The notes below the pieces were generated by a model. The model ran no database searches, was not told the DNA's origin, and saw nothing but the letters and a program-made list of their open reading frames with translations. A program made the translations under genes and the position numbers. This document shows, in pieces, positions 41,747 through 50,439 of a stretch of 64,000 nt of DNA (within the stretch, counting starts at the first letter, position 1; every line of letters starts with the position of its first letter). Origin of the DNA: JANXMY01 sp965246745 (lineage in GTDB: Bacteria > Armatimonadota > Armatimonadia > Armatimonadales > Capsulimonadaceae). The stretch covers positions 3,472,001 through 3,536,000 of the forward strand of contig OZ251980.1 of assembly GCA_965246745.1 (NCBI GenBank), read 5' to 3'.

Positions 41747-44206
41747 CTATTGCAGCTCAATTCCGCTGAGCTTGGCGTTGTCTTTGACGGTCGTAAACAC
41801 AACCGTCACACGCCCATTGGCGTCCGCCGTCACCGGGAAGCTCTTCACCACCGCACGGTTCGCGCCCCCCGCCGCCGACACAATGTCGAAGTTCGTCAAA
41901 GCCGCCGAACCGTTGATAGAGACATTGAACACGCGCTGGCCCGCACTCGTCCAGTACACCTCCGCAAAGTGCAGACGAAGCGTGTACGTCCTCCCCGGCG
42001 TCAGCCCCGGCAACGCATAAGTGAAGCTGCCGAAACGCTCCGATTGGTACACCTCCTGCGGCGCGGGACTGCTCACCCCCGACGTGTCAATCGCCGTGCC
42101 CACGCGGTACACGCTGCCTCCTGACACATTGGCGTCCGCCCCGAACGACCCCGACGCCCCGCCCCCGGCGTTGAGGTGATACGACGAGGCCGCCGGGGCC
42201 GCCGCCGCCGGCACCACTTCCAGGCCGCTGAGCTTGGCGTTGTCTTTGACTGTCGTGAACACCGCCGTCACCTTGCCGCCCGCGTCCGCCGTCACGGGCA
42301 CGTCCTCGACCACGGCCCGGTTGATGCCGCCGGTGGCGGCGAGGATGTCGAAATTGGTGAGGGCGGGGGTGCCGTTGACGGCGACATTGAACAGTCGCTG
42401 TCCGGGCTGGGTCCAGTAGATTTCGGCGAAGTGGAGGCGGAGGGTGTAGGCGGCTCCGGGGGTGAGGCTTGGGACGGTGTAGGTGAAGTTTCCGAAGCGC
42501 TCGGATTGGTAGACGCTTTGGGGGGCGGGGACGAGTGCGCCGCCAGTGTAGATGGGGGCGGAGACGCTGTAAACGCTGCCGCCGGAAACAGCGGTGTCGG
42601 CCCCGAACGTGCCCGAAGCCCCCCCGCCCGCGTTGATCTGAACTGTCTGAGCCGCCGGCAGCAGGCCGTACACGGCGATGGTCGCGCTGCCGGTCGGCAC
42701 ATACACCTTGCCGTTGGCGACCGTGGGGAACTGAAAATGCCCCGTGTGCCCGATGCCGTCGCGGGACGCGTTCTGGGCGCTGTTCCACAGCTCGGGCGCG
42801 GCCACGCTCAGGGCATCATAGGCCCGCACCGTGCCCTCGTCGCCGACCGCCCAAAGAATTCCGTTCGCGGTGCCGCTCGACGACACCGCCAGCGAGCCGC
42901 CGTTGGTCGCCGAGCCGGCCGCACGGGCGTAAATGCCTCTCGGAATGACGCCCGCCGCCGGGCTGTACCGGAACTGCTCCAGCGTCTGGCCGCCCGGCCA
43001 CAGATACACATACTTGTCGCCGCCGCTGTCCCAGGCGACCGGGTTCTGTCCGACCTGGTCATTGCTGCTGACACCGTCGAGGCGGGCCAGGACTTTGTCG
43101 GGGCCGTTTGGGGTAAACTTGCCCAGGTTGTTGGAGTCCAGCAGAAACGCCGTGCCGAACTTGGTGCCGCCGCCGAACAAGGCCGTGGTGCCCGGAATGC
43201 CGAGCAGGCCGGAGTTGCCGAGGTCCAAATCCTGGTCGCTCTGCACTTTTTGGTCAAACGGCGCGAAATAATCCAAAACTTGCAGGGCGGGGCTGAGCTT
43301 CAGGTAGCACATGCCGTAGTCTTTGCCGCCGCTATTGGCGTCGAACGTGCCGTTGCCGACCGAAAAATAAATGTTCCCGGCGCTGTCCGCCGTCAGTCCT
43401 TTGCCGGCCTGCCAGATGCCGCCGTCGCTGCCGTTCGGGGTGGTGCAGAACACCGCCGTTTGGGTAAACTTCGCGCCGTCGAACTTGTACGCCAGCACCC
43501 AGCCGTGGTAAGGGTAGGAGTCCGAGTTGTGCGCGAACGCCGCATAAATCTGGCCGCTCGCCAGCAGCAGGCCCACGCGGTCGTTGGCATGGAAGCGGCC
43601 CGCGCCGTGGTCGCCGTCAAAGTAGACCGTCCCATTGGCGCTGCCGTCGCCGGTGCCGGGTGCGGACGCCTGCACCTGGATCACGGCTTTTTCCGCGCCG
43701 GTCGCAAGGTCGTAGGCATGCAGGTAGGTCAGCCCGGTGTCGTCGCTGCCGGTCTTGGAAAGCACATACAGCGTGCTCGTCGCCGGGTCGGCCACGGGCG
43801 TGGCGGTCGTGTAAGTGGCCGAGTTCGGCAAAATCGTCTTCCACAGCGCCGTGCCGGTGTCCGCATCGAAGGCATACACGCCGCACGGGGAATTGTCGGT
43901 GTTGTTGGACGTATACGCATACAACACAGTGCGCTTGGCCCCGCCGATGCCGACTCCCGGCACGATCAGCGCCTGGCCGTTGACGTTTGCATTCAGGCCG
44001 GTGATGGTAAACAGCTTGCCGAACGTGGCGGCTTTGACGGTTTGCGGGGTCAAACTCGTTTCGGCGGTATTTGCGCCGGAGCGGAGGTTGTCGTTGTTTT
44101 GGGTCAGCACGGCGGTTTGCGCCGTCGCCGGCGATGCCGCGCCGAGGGCAAGTGCAGCAAGGCTGAGGGGTGCAAAACGCGAAAGGGAGCGGAAGAGAAG
44201 CGGCAT
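41747..44206 (-). CDS. Secreted PQQ-like propeller protein with two malectin domains
   Basis: About 819 residues. The start at ATG 44206 gives a clean signal peptide (ending ATAQ) and has ggag in front; ATG 44218 is an alternative. Residues about 30-480 resemble PQQ-type beta-propeller outer-surface proteins (GVYAFDADTGTALWKT, YLHAYDLATGAEKAV). Two tandem malectin-like carbohydrate-binding domains of about 160 residues follow, near-copies of each other (HFAEIYWTQPGQRLFNVAVN and HFAEVYWTSAGQRVFNVSIN). The DNA repeats are also similar, indicating duplication. It probably binds glycans at the cell surface; no enzymatic residues can be named. Confidence 0.85.
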   Translation of the reverse strand: MPLLFRSLSRFAPLSLAALALGAASPATAQTAVLTQNNDNLRSGANTAETSLTPQTVKAATFGKLFTITGLNANVNGQALIVPGVGIGGAKRTVLYAYTSNNTDNSPCGVYAFDADTGTALWKTILPNSATYTTATPVADPATSTLYVLSKTGSDDTGLTYLHAYDLATGAEKAVIQVQASAPGTGDGSANGTVYFDGDHGAGRFHANDRVGLLLASGQIYAAFAHNSDSYPYHGWVLAYKFDGAKFTQTAVFCTTPNGSDGGIWQAGKGLTADSAGNIYFSVGNGTFDANSGGKDYGMCYLKLSPALQVLDYFAPFDQKVQSDQDLDLGNSGLLGIPGTTALFGGGTKFGTAFLLDSNNLGKFTPNGPDKVLARLDGVSSNDQVGQNPVAWDSGGDKYVYLWPGGQTLEQFRYSPAAGVIPRGIYARAAGSATNGGSLAVSSSGTANGILWAVGDEGTVRAYDALSVAAPELWNSAQNASRDGIGHTGHFQFPTVANGKVYVPTGSATIAVYGLLPAAQTVQINAGGGASGTFGADTAVSGGSVYSVSAPIYTGGALVPAPQSVYQSERFGNFTYTVPSLTPGAAYTLRLHFAEIYWTQPGQRLFNVAVNGTPALTNFDILAATGGINRAVVEDVPVTADAGGKVTAVFTTVKDNAKLSGLEVVPAAAAPAASSYHLNAGGGASGSFGADANVSGGSVYRVGTAIDTSGVSSPAPQEVYQSERFGSFTYALPGLTPGRTYTLRLHFAEVYWTSAGQRVFNVSINGSAALTNFDIVSAAGGANRAVVKSFPVTADANGRVTVVFTTVKDNAKLSGIELQ

Positions 44207-44391
44207 AAGGGTCTCCATTCTTTGAGCAGCTCAGAGGCAAAATCGGGGCAATCGCGGACGGTTTGCGCCGAAGACAGCACAGCGTACCACAAAACCGATG
44301 CAGTTAAATTCAAATCAGCAGGCACGCATAGACAAATATTTCCGAAATGTTTCCGCGCCCGAAAAAGGCCGTTTGAGAAAGGCCGTTTATT

Positions 44392-44862
44392 GTGGAACTG
44401 AGCCGCAAACAAACTGTTCGGGGGGCAGCACGCTTTCTGCTGATCACCGATCCCGATCCCAAAACCGCCGTCCCGCGCGGCCTAGTCGCCGACCCCGAAA
44501 CCCAAGCGCTCGAGCGGGTCCGCGACGCCCGCCCGCTGCTGCGCTCTCCCGCATGGAAGCCGCTGCTGCCGGGCGATCCGACTTTGGACGACTTGACACG
44601 CCGCCTGCCGGCGCTGCGCCGCCACCGGGGCATCGAAGTCCGGCTCGGCGGGGGGCGCTCGGCCTGGGTGCTGTGGCGTCGGTGGACCAGCGCCGACCCG
44701 GCGCTGCAAGCGGCCCTGACCGCGCTGACCGAAAGCGTCGCCATCCCGGCGTTTGAGCCGGACGGCGACTGGTTTTTGGCCGGCTTCGCCGCGCGGGCGC
44801 TCGGCGGCGAAGTGCAGGACCCGCCGCGCTCGGCAGTCAATCTCGGCGCGGACGCTTACTAA
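44392..44862 (+). CDS. Hypothetical protein
   Basis: 156 residues from a GTG start; no family recognised. It is rich in Arg, Ala, Leu and Pro (LLRSPAWKPLLPGDPTLDDL, GGGRSAWVLWRRW), with no membrane segment. Upstream, the 10-bp direct repeat aaggccgttt occurs twice just before the start. It is followed by the DUF1844 gene, which has its own promoter. A real gene is likely from codon bias, but nothing more can be said. Confidence 0.5.
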   Translation: MELSRKQTVRGAARFLLITDPDPKTAVPRGLVADPETQALERVRDARPLLRSPAWKPLLPGDPTLDDLTRRLPALRRHRGIEVRLGGGRSAWVLWRRWTSADPALQAALTALTESVAIPAFEPDGDWFLAGFAARALGGEVQDPPRSAVNLGADAY

Positions 44863-44868
44863 AATCCC

Positions 44869-44897
44869 CCTTGCGAACCGCAGAATTATGTGCTAGA
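44869..44897 (+). promoter_or_regulatory. Sigma-70-type promoter of the DUF1844 gene
   Basis: TTGCGA (44869-44874) and TAGAAT (44892-44897) with 17-nt spacing. The leader to ATG 44933 is about 28 nt. Confidence 0.6.
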
Positions 44898-44932
44898 ATA
44901 GACTTCCGCAGCGAAATTGGAACCGAAACCCC

Positions 44933-45388
44933 ATGTCCGAAGAAGAAACAGGATTCACGTTTGTTGACCGCCGCCGCACCGCCGAAGCCGCCGCGCCTGA
45001 AGCTGCTGCGCCGCAGTCTTCCGCACCTGAAATTTCCGCCGTGCCCGAAGTTTCCGCCCTGCCGGAAGCCGATGCGCCGCTGGCCGACGATGATTTCAGC
45101 GAGGACATCGGCGGCCCTGCGCCGACCACCTACGACCTGCTCGGCTACTGCATCAACCTGCTGACTTCGCAGGCATGGCAAAAGCTCGGCCTGCTCGCCG
45201 ACCCGCAGACCGGCGAAGCGCAGCCGGACCTCGCCGACGCCAAGCTCGCCATTGACGCCGTCGGCGACCTGGCCGCCCGCTTGGAAGCCGCCCCGGACAG
45301 CGCGGTTCCCGCCGACGTGCGGCGGGAGCTGAAAACATTGGTCAATGACCTGCGCCTCAACTATGTTTCGCAGCGCGGCGCTGCCTAA
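44933..45388 (+). CDS. DUF1844 family protein
   Basis: 151 residues. An Ala/Glu/Pro-rich acidic N-terminal half (about 1-60) precedes the DUF1844 core: INLLTSQAWQKLGLLADPQT, then DLADAKLAIDAVGDL and LKTLVNDLRLNYV. The family is widespread and uncharacterised, often beside translation or cell-envelope genes. It is followed by an unknown gene 8 nt later. Confidence 0.8.
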   Translation: MSEEETGFTFVDRRRTAEAAAPEAAAPQSSAPEISAVPEVSALPEADAPLADDDFSEDIGGPAPTTYDLLGYCINLLTSQAWQKLGLLADPQTGEAQPDLADAKLAIDAVGDLAARLEAAPDSAVPADVRRELKTLVNDLRLNYVSQRGAA

Positions 45389-45395
45389 AACTCTT

Positions 45396-45908
45396 ATGAT
45401 CCGAAGCAATCTGCCCCTGCCGTTTTTGTACCGCCTGCGCCTCCGTGCCGGCGCCGCCCGCCGGGAAGCGTCCGCCCCGGCCCGCGCGGCTCGTGCCGCC
45501 GCCCGCCGCCCGCTGCCGAGCGATGCCGCCGGGGTCTGGCTGCACTTCATCGGCCAGTACGAGCGCTTCACCGAGACCTTGTGCGCGGCGGCGAAAAACG
45601 GGTGCGACCCGGCGAAAGAGTCCGAGTACGCCCAAATGCGCTGCTGGTTTGTCGCCAATTACTACCGCACGTCCGCCCGGCTCCGCCCGGAATTGGAGCG
45701 GGAGTTCGGCGCGGAGTGCGCCGGCCCGAGCATCGCCGACTACGCCGGGCAGAAGCGCTCGCTGGACGCCCTGGAAGCCCTGTTCCTGCCCGCCACCTTG
45801 CGCGAAGTCCTGAAGCACGATACCGGCGACTTGATCCCCCGCGTCGCCCGCATCAGCGAAGCGGTATACCGCTGCCACGCCGAATGGGAGCAGTCGCAGG
45901 CCGCGTAA
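45396..45908 (+). CDS. Hypothetical protein
   Basis: About 170 residues from ATG 45396, unrecognised. The N-terminus is basic (RLRLRAGAARREA), the core helical with conserved-looking aromatic residues (AGVWLHFIGQYERF, RCWFVANYYRT). No membrane segment or metal motif. It lies 8 nt after the DUF1844 gene and ends at a strong terminator, so the two form a small operon. Confidence 0.55.
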   Translation: MIRSNLPLPFLYRLRLRAGAARREASAPARAARAAARRPLPSDAAGVWLHFIGQYERFTETLCAAAKNGCDPAKESEYAQMRCWFVANYYRTSARLRPELEREFGAECAGPSIADYAGQKRSLDALEALFLPATLREVLKHDTGDLIPRVARISEAVYRCHAEWEQSQAA

Positions 45909-45920
45909 ATTCCGAAAAAA

Positions 45921-45947
45921 GCCTCTGCCGAACGGCAGAGGCTATTT
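45921..45947 (+). terminator. Intrinsic terminator
   Basis: The stem gcctctgccg/cggcagaggc has a 2-nt spacer and is followed by atttt; an A run on the left allows activity in both directions for the facing STAS gene. Confidence 0.82.
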
Positions 45948-45973
45948 TGTTGACGCTTGTTTATTTCTTGACG

Positions 45974-46339
45974 CTAGGCGGCCGGGGCCGCTGCCCCCCG
46001 GATGTCCGCCAGGGCCGCGTCGTTGTCGTCGTAAAGCTGAAAAATCTTGACCAGGCGCGTGATCTCAAACGCCCGCCGGACAAACGGCGTGGTCTGCACC
46101 AGGCTGATGCCGCCTTCGTGCTCGCGCACCCGCCGGACCGCGTCTACCAAAACGCCGAGCGCGGCGCTGTCCAGGTAAGGAACTTCCGCCAGATTGATCA
46201 CGATCCGGTAGCAGCCCTGCTCAATCAAATCGCGCAGCGTGTCGCGCACGACCGAGCAGGTGTGCAGGTCAATCTCGCCTTTCAGATGCACCAGGGCGAT
46301 CTGATCCGGCGTTTTTTGTGTGTCTATTTCCAAATTCAA
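45974..46339 (-). CDS. STAS-domain anti-sigma factor antagonist
   Basis: 121 residues. A single STAS domain with the phosphorylation-site region YLDSAALGVL (Ser58) as in SpoIIAA/RsbV. It would bind an anti-sigma kinase in its unphosphorylated state; no kinase or sigma gene lies nearby. TTG 46339 is chosen over an upstream TTG (46363) because gagg-agg sits 7 nt before it. The gene is divergent from the aldo/keto reductase. Confidence 0.85.
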   Translation of the reverse strand: MNLEIDTQKTPDQIALVHLKGEIDLHTCSVVRDTLRDLIEQGCYRIVINLAEVPYLDSAALGVLVDAVRRVREHEGGISLVQTTPFVRRAFEITRLVKIFQLYDDNDAALADIRGAAAPAA

Positions 46340-46499
46340 AGTGTCAGCCTCCTCGAGCCGCAAGCCGGGCTTCTGCTACGGTGTACCCAAAACCGCCCGC
46401 GTCAACACGCTTCCCCGACCGGACACCAAAAACCCGCAAATTTTGGGTATCCTTGCAGGAACAATCCCAGCAACCCCCAAAACAAAGGACAAACTCGTT

Positions 46500-47456
46500 A
46501 TGCTCTATCGGCATTTAGGAAAGTACGGCGTCAAAGTCAGCGAAGTGTCCCTCGGCTCCTGGCTCACCTACGGCGGGGCGACGGAAGACGACGCCGCGCG
46601 GGCGTGCATCGAGAAAGCCTACGACCTCGGCATCAACTTTTTCGACACGGCCAATGTCTACGCGCGGGGCAAGTCCGAGGAAGTGGTCGGCCGGTCGCTT
46701 GCGCCCTATGCCCGCGATTCGTTTTTTCTCGCCACCAAAGTCTTTTATCCGATGGGCGACGGCCCCAATGACCGGGGCTTGTCCCGCAAGCACATCTTTG
46801 AGCAGTGCCATTTAAGCCTTAAGCGCCTCGGCACCGATTACATTGACCTGTACCAGTGCCACCGCTACGACGACGAAACGCCGCTGGAGGAAACGCTGGT
46901 CGCGCTGGACGACCTGGCCCGGCAGGGCAAGATTTTGTACGCCGGCGTTTCAAGCTGGAGCGCGGCGCAGATCGCCCAGGCCGCCGAGCTGATTCGGGGT
47001 CACCGCCTGCATCCGCTGGTGTCGAACCAGCCCTACTACAGCCTTCTCGGACGCGGCATCGAGCATGAAGTTGTTCCCACCTGCGAGCGCGAAGGCATCG
47101 GCCAGGTCGTCTTTTCGCCGCTGGCGCAGGGCATCCTCACCGGCAAATACAAGCCCGGCCAGCCGCCGCCCGCCGGCAGCCGCGCCACCGACCCGTCCCA
47201 GAACACCTGGATCAACCCGCATGATCTCAGCGACGCGACCTTGACCAATGTGCAGAAGCTCGGCGCGATTGCCGAGAGCCTCGGCCTTTCGACCGCCCAG
47301 CTTGCGCTGGCCTGGTGCCTGCGCCTCAAAAACGTGTCTTCGGTCATCATCGGCGCATCCCGCCCGTCGCAGGTGGAAGACAACGCCGGGGCGTCGGGCG
47401 TGACCCTGTCACCCGAGACTTTGGCGGCCGTTGACCAAGCCCTCGCCGGCGGCTAG
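46500..47456 (+). CDS. Aldo/keto reductase (Kv-beta/YghZ-like)
   Basis: 318 residues. The catalytic tetrad is complete: Asp49, Tyr54, Lys80 and His121 (DTANVYARG, ATKVF, QCHRYD). NADPH-binding residues appear in the C-terminal SVIIGASRPSQVEDN. It is closest to the voltage-gated K+ channel beta-subunit group, whose members reduce aldehydes or methylglyoxal. ATG 46500 is chosen from aaagga upstream; the open frame extends 180 nt further but overlaps the divergent STAS gene. Confidence 0.9.
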   Translation: MLYRHLGKYGVKVSEVSLGSWLTYGGATEDDAARACIEKAYDLGINFFDTANVYARGKSEEVVGRSLAPYARDSFFLATKVFYPMGDGPNDRGLSRKHIFEQCHLSLKRLGTDYIDLYQCHRYDDETPLEETLVALDDLARQGKILYAGVSSWSAAQIAQAAELIRGHRLHPLVSNQPYYSLLGRGIEHEVVPTCEREGIGQVVFSPLAQGILTGKYKPGQPPPAGSRATDPSQNTWINPHDLSDATLTNVQKLGAIAESLGLSTAQLALAWCLRLKNVSSVIIGASRPSQVEDNAGASGVTLSPETLAAVDQALAGG

Positions 47457-47486
47457 GCCGCCCGGCAGCGGGTTTGCTGTGAAGGC

Positions 47487-47669
47487 ATGACGGAACAAAT
47501 TCTAAGCCTGCTTGCAGGAATGCCGTCGCCGCCAAATACAATCCGCAGCGAAGCGCATTTGATTGAACTGCTGCTGGAGGGGCTGAACGGCTCCGCGCAC
47601 GAAGCCACTGATGAGACCTGGGGGCAACGGAAGGCGGAAGTTCGTCGCCGCATGCCGTATCGGCAATAA
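47487..47669 (+). CDS. Solitary addiction-module antitoxin-like protein
   Basis: 60 residues. The pattern LIELLLEGLNGSAHEATDETWG then KAEVRRRM matches small addiction-module component/ParD-like antitoxins, whose partner would be a RelE-type toxin directly downstream. No toxin gene is here; a 160-bp palindrome starts 38 nt after the stop. It could be the survivor of a broken module. The Shine-Dalgarno is weak. Confidence 0.5.
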   Translation: MTEQILSLLAGMPSPPNTIRSEAHLIELLLEGLNGSAHEATDETWGQRKAEVRRRMPYRQ

Positions 47670-47707
47670 TATCGGCAATAATATCGGCAAAAAGCATTTC
47701 CGAGAAG

Positions 47708-47866
47708 CCACGGAATAAATTCCGAGGCTGAAAAAACCATCGTCGAAGCGACGAAAAAGAATGCGACGAAAAAGAACGCGGCGAGCGATCACGGTGCAAG
47801 CTGTTTTTATGCCTTGCTCCTGTGTCGCTTCGACACTGGTTTTCTCAGCCTCGGAATTTATTCCGT
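47708..47866. repeat. Long-armed palindrome (45-bp arms)
   Basis: Arms 47708-47751 and 47822-47866 are inverted copies with about three differences. Each arm holds the self-complementary core ggaataaattcc next to gaggctgaaaa and gtcgaagcgac. A related single arm lies at 50803-50848 (gcctcggcattcatgccgtgg), differing mainly in the self-complementary centre. Confidence 0.9.
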
Positions 47867-47882
47867 GGCATAGGATTCAGCA

Positions 47883-48218
47883 ATGATCAGGAATAACCGA
47901 GCTATGAAGCCTGCTCATTTCGCCGCACTCATCGCATTGCTGCTCTTCTGCGCCTGCGGCGCACACGCGCAGGGGTTCCAGCCGCCGCACGGCTATGTGC
48001 CGGACGCCAAAACGGCCATTCGGATCGCCGTCGCCATTCTGTCGCCGATCTACGGCGAAAAGCAAATCCAGGGCGAGAAGCCATTCCGCGCAGCGCTCAA
48101 ACACGGCGTTTGGACCGTCAACGGCTCCCTGCCGAACGCGCATACGGCGGGCGGAACGGCGATGGCCGCGATAGCCCAAAAAGACGGCCGGATTTTATTT
48201 GTCATGCACGGCAAGTAG
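47883..48218 (+). CDS. NTF2-fold immunity-like secreted protein
   Basis: 111 residues. A signal peptide ends at AHAQ (a second in-frame ATG at 47904 would also fit). The mature part (YVPDAKTAIRIAVAILSPIYGEKQI, GTAMAAIAQKDGRILFVMHGK) matches the NTF2-fold immunity family found beside polymorphic toxins. No toxin is adjacent, so either it is an orphan immunity gene or the family has another role. It is 17 nt upstream of pgl. Confidence 0.6.
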   Translation: MIRNNRAMKPAHFAALIALLLFCACGAHAQGFQPPHGYVPDAKTAIRIAVAILSPIYGEKQIQGEKPFRAALKHGVWTVNGSLPNAHTAGGTAMAAIAQKDGRILFVMHGK

Positions 48219-48235
48219 AACGCAAGGAGAAACCT

Positions 48236-48976
48236 GTGACCGATTACGAAGTTTTGCCGGACACCGATGCGCTGGCGGCGCGGGCCGTAGAGATGATCAC
48301 CGACGCTGCCCGAGACGCGATTGCGGCGCGGGGGCGTTTCACTCTTGCGCTGACCGGCGGGAGCAGCCCGAAAAAGACGTATCAGCGGCTGGCGGCAATG
48401 CCGGACGCCGTGGACTGGGCGAAAGCGTTTGTGTTTCTCGGCGACGACCGCTTTGTGCCCCGCAGCAGCGCCGACTCGAACTTTGAGATGTGCCGCGAGC
48501 TGCTTCTTTCTCAGGTGCCGGTGCCCGAAAGCCAGGTGTTTCCCATCCGCACCGACACGGCGACCAAAGAAGAGGCGGCGGACGATTACGCCCAAACGCT
48601 GGCCCGAGTGTTCGGCGTCTCGCCCGCAGGGCCGCCGCCGGTGTTCGATGTGATTATGCTCGGCATGGGCGAGGACGGTCACTGCGCGTCGCTGTTTCCC
48701 GGCATGCCGACCCTCCGCGTCACCGACAAATGGGTGGTGTCATCGCCCCCCGGCACCCTGCCGCCGCCGGTGGACCGGGTGACGTTCACGTTTCCGGCGC
48801 TCAACGCCGCCCGCTTGGTGTTGTTCCAGGTGGACGGCGCGAAAAAAGCGGCGGTGGTGCGGGACGTTCTGCAAGGGCAATCCGCTGTAGACGTTCACCC
48901 ATCCGCCGGGGTGCAGCCGACGAATGGCCGCGTCCTGTGGCTGCTGGACACGGCGGCGGCAAGCGCCCTAGTGTGA
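48236..48976 (+). CDS. pgl: 6-phosphogluconolactonase
   Basis: 246 residues. Landmarks of the DevB/Pgl family: FTLALTGGSSPKKTYQRLA, VFLGDDRFVP, SNFEMCRELLL, MLGMGEDGHCASLFPG. It hydrolyses 6-phosphogluconolactone in the oxidative pentose phosphate pathway. The start is GTG 48236 with aaggag 7 nt upstream. zwf and gnd are not in the window. Confidence 0.93.
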   Translation: MTDYEVLPDTDALAARAVEMITDAARDAIAARGRFTLALTGGSSPKKTYQRLAAMPDAVDWAKAFVFLGDDRFVPRSSADSNFEMCRELLLSQVPVPESQVFPIRTDTATKEEAADDYAQTLARVFGVSPAGPPPVFDVIMLGMGEDGHCASLFPGMPTLRVTDKWVVSSPPGTLPPPVDRVTFTFPALNAARLVLFQVDGAKKAAVVRDVLQGQSAVDVHPSAGVQPTNGRVLWLLDTAAASALV

Positions 48977-49027
48977 GAGCGCCTACCCTTGAAAGCGCAA
49001 AGCGCTAGGGTGCCCGGAAAGTCTTCA

Positions 49028-50398
49028 ATGCTGCGCTTTTTTACTCCCGCCGCCCTTCTGCTGGCCCTGACACTCGCGCGGGCCGGGGCCGACCCCGCCG
49101 CGCCCGTTAAGACAACCCTGCCGAACGGGCTGCGGATCATTTGCAAGCAGGACGGGACGCCGCTGGTGGCGATTGATGTTTTTGTGCAGGCCGGAGCGCC
49201 CCAGGAAACCGCCGGCAGCGCCGGCCTCGGCAGCTTTGTCGCCCACGCCCTGCTTTCTTCCACCCGTGACAACACGCCGGAAAGCATGCTTTCCCAGATC
49301 AACGCCCTCGGCGGCAGCGTTTCGGCGTCGTGGCACCCCGATTGGACCCAGCTCTCGGCGCTGACCGTGCGCGACCGCTTCCCAAGCGCCGTAGCGCTGC
49401 TCGCCGACGCTCTGCAAAACGCCGATTTCGACCCGGCGGCGCTGGAAGAAACGCGGACGCAGATTTTGTCCGAGCTGGACGTGCGCGACGCGGACCCGTT
49501 CCAGACCGCCTACGGCAATCTGCAAAAGGCGCTGTACGCGGGAACGTCGTATGCCCGGCCCCAGGGCGGCACGCCCGAAACGGTCCGCCGCTTGACGCGG
49601 GCCGACCTGCTCGGCTATTATTCCCGCTGTTACGTCCCCAGCCGCATCGTCGTGGTCGTGGTCGGCCCGATTGCTCCCGAGGCCGCCGCCAAAACCGTCG
49701 CTGACAGCCTCGGCGACTTTCCCCGCGCCGGCCCCGCCGCCGCGCCCTTCCGCGACCCGCTCCCGCCGCTCACCGTGGACCTGCCTGTCGTCCATACTTA
49801 CCAGCCCGAGCTGACCCAGAATTGCGTCGTGGTCGGCTGCCGCGCCGCCCCGATGGCGAGCCGCGATTACTTCCCGCTTTTGGTGCTGAACGCGCTGCTC
49901 GGCGGCATGAAGTCCGGGCGCTTGTTTACAACCCTGCGCGAGCGGGACGGCCTGGCGTATGACCTCGGCTCTCTTTATGACCCGCACCTCGCCGCCGCCG
50001 CCCTCGCCGGCTACGTCTTCGGCGCACCGACCAAAACCGACCCGGCGACCAAAAAAGAAGTCGCGACCGTCGGCCTCATCAAAAACGGCATTCTGGCCCA
50101 AATGAAAGCCTTGCAGGCCGCGCCGCCCACGCCGGCGGAGCTGGCCCGCGCCCAGCATTTTTTGATCGGCTCCTACGCCCTGCGCCATGAGCGTCTCGAA
50201 GACCGAGCCGCCCTGCTCGGAACCGCCGAGCTGTCCGCCCCCGACGGCTACAAGCTCGACACCGACTACAACCAATACATCACCGCCGTCACCGCCGCCG
50301 ATGTCCAGCGCGTCGCCGTCAAGTATTTCGTCCACCCGGTCACGTCTACGGTTGAGCCGGACACGAAAGACAGTGCCAGTGCTGCGGCGGGAGAATAA
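49028..50398 (+). CDS. M16 peptidase-family protein lacking the zinc motif
   Basis: 456 residues with a signal peptide (about 1-20). Overall it is an M16 (pitrilysin/MPP-like) two-domain protein: TTLPNGLRIICKQDGTPLVAIDVFVQAGAPQE at the start and VVGCRAAPMASRDYFPLLVLNALLGG in the second half. The catalytic HxxEH expected in the first domain is replaced by SFVAH (69-73), so two zinc ligands and the general base are missing. It resembles the non-catalytic partner subunit of M16 pairs, yet no active partner is nearby. Confidence 0.85.
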   Translation: MLRFFTPAALLLALTLARAGADPAAPVKTTLPNGLRIICKQDGTPLVAIDVFVQAGAPQETAGSAGLGSFVAHALLSSTRDNTPESMLSQINALGGSVSASWHPDWTQLSALTVRDRFPSAVALLADALQNADFDPAALEETRTQILSELDVRDADPFQTAYGNLQKALYAGTSYARPQGGTPETVRRLTRADLLGYYSRCYVPSRIVVVVVGPIAPEAAAKTVADSLGDFPRAGPAAAPFRDPLPPLTVDLPVVHTYQPELTQNCVVVGCRAAPMASRDYFPLLVLNALLGGMKSGRLFTTLRERDGLAYDLGSLYDPHLAAAALAGYVFGAPTKTDPATKKEVATVGLIKNGILAQMKALQAAPPTPAELARAQHFLIGSYALRHERLEDRAALLGTAELSAPDGYKLDTDYNQYITAVTAADVQRVAVKYFVHPVTSTVEPDTKDSASAAAGE

Positions 50399-50439
50399 TC
50401 ATCACAAGGTCTTGTGGGCGTCTTTGGGGAGGAACTACT

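Noticed and set aside
42176..44401. 741-codon plus-strand open frame opposite the malectin-domain gene
   Set aside because: It is an antisense shadow produced by GC-rich codon bias; the product is Arg/Gly/Ala/His-rich with no domain, while the minus strand encodes recognisable malectin repeats.
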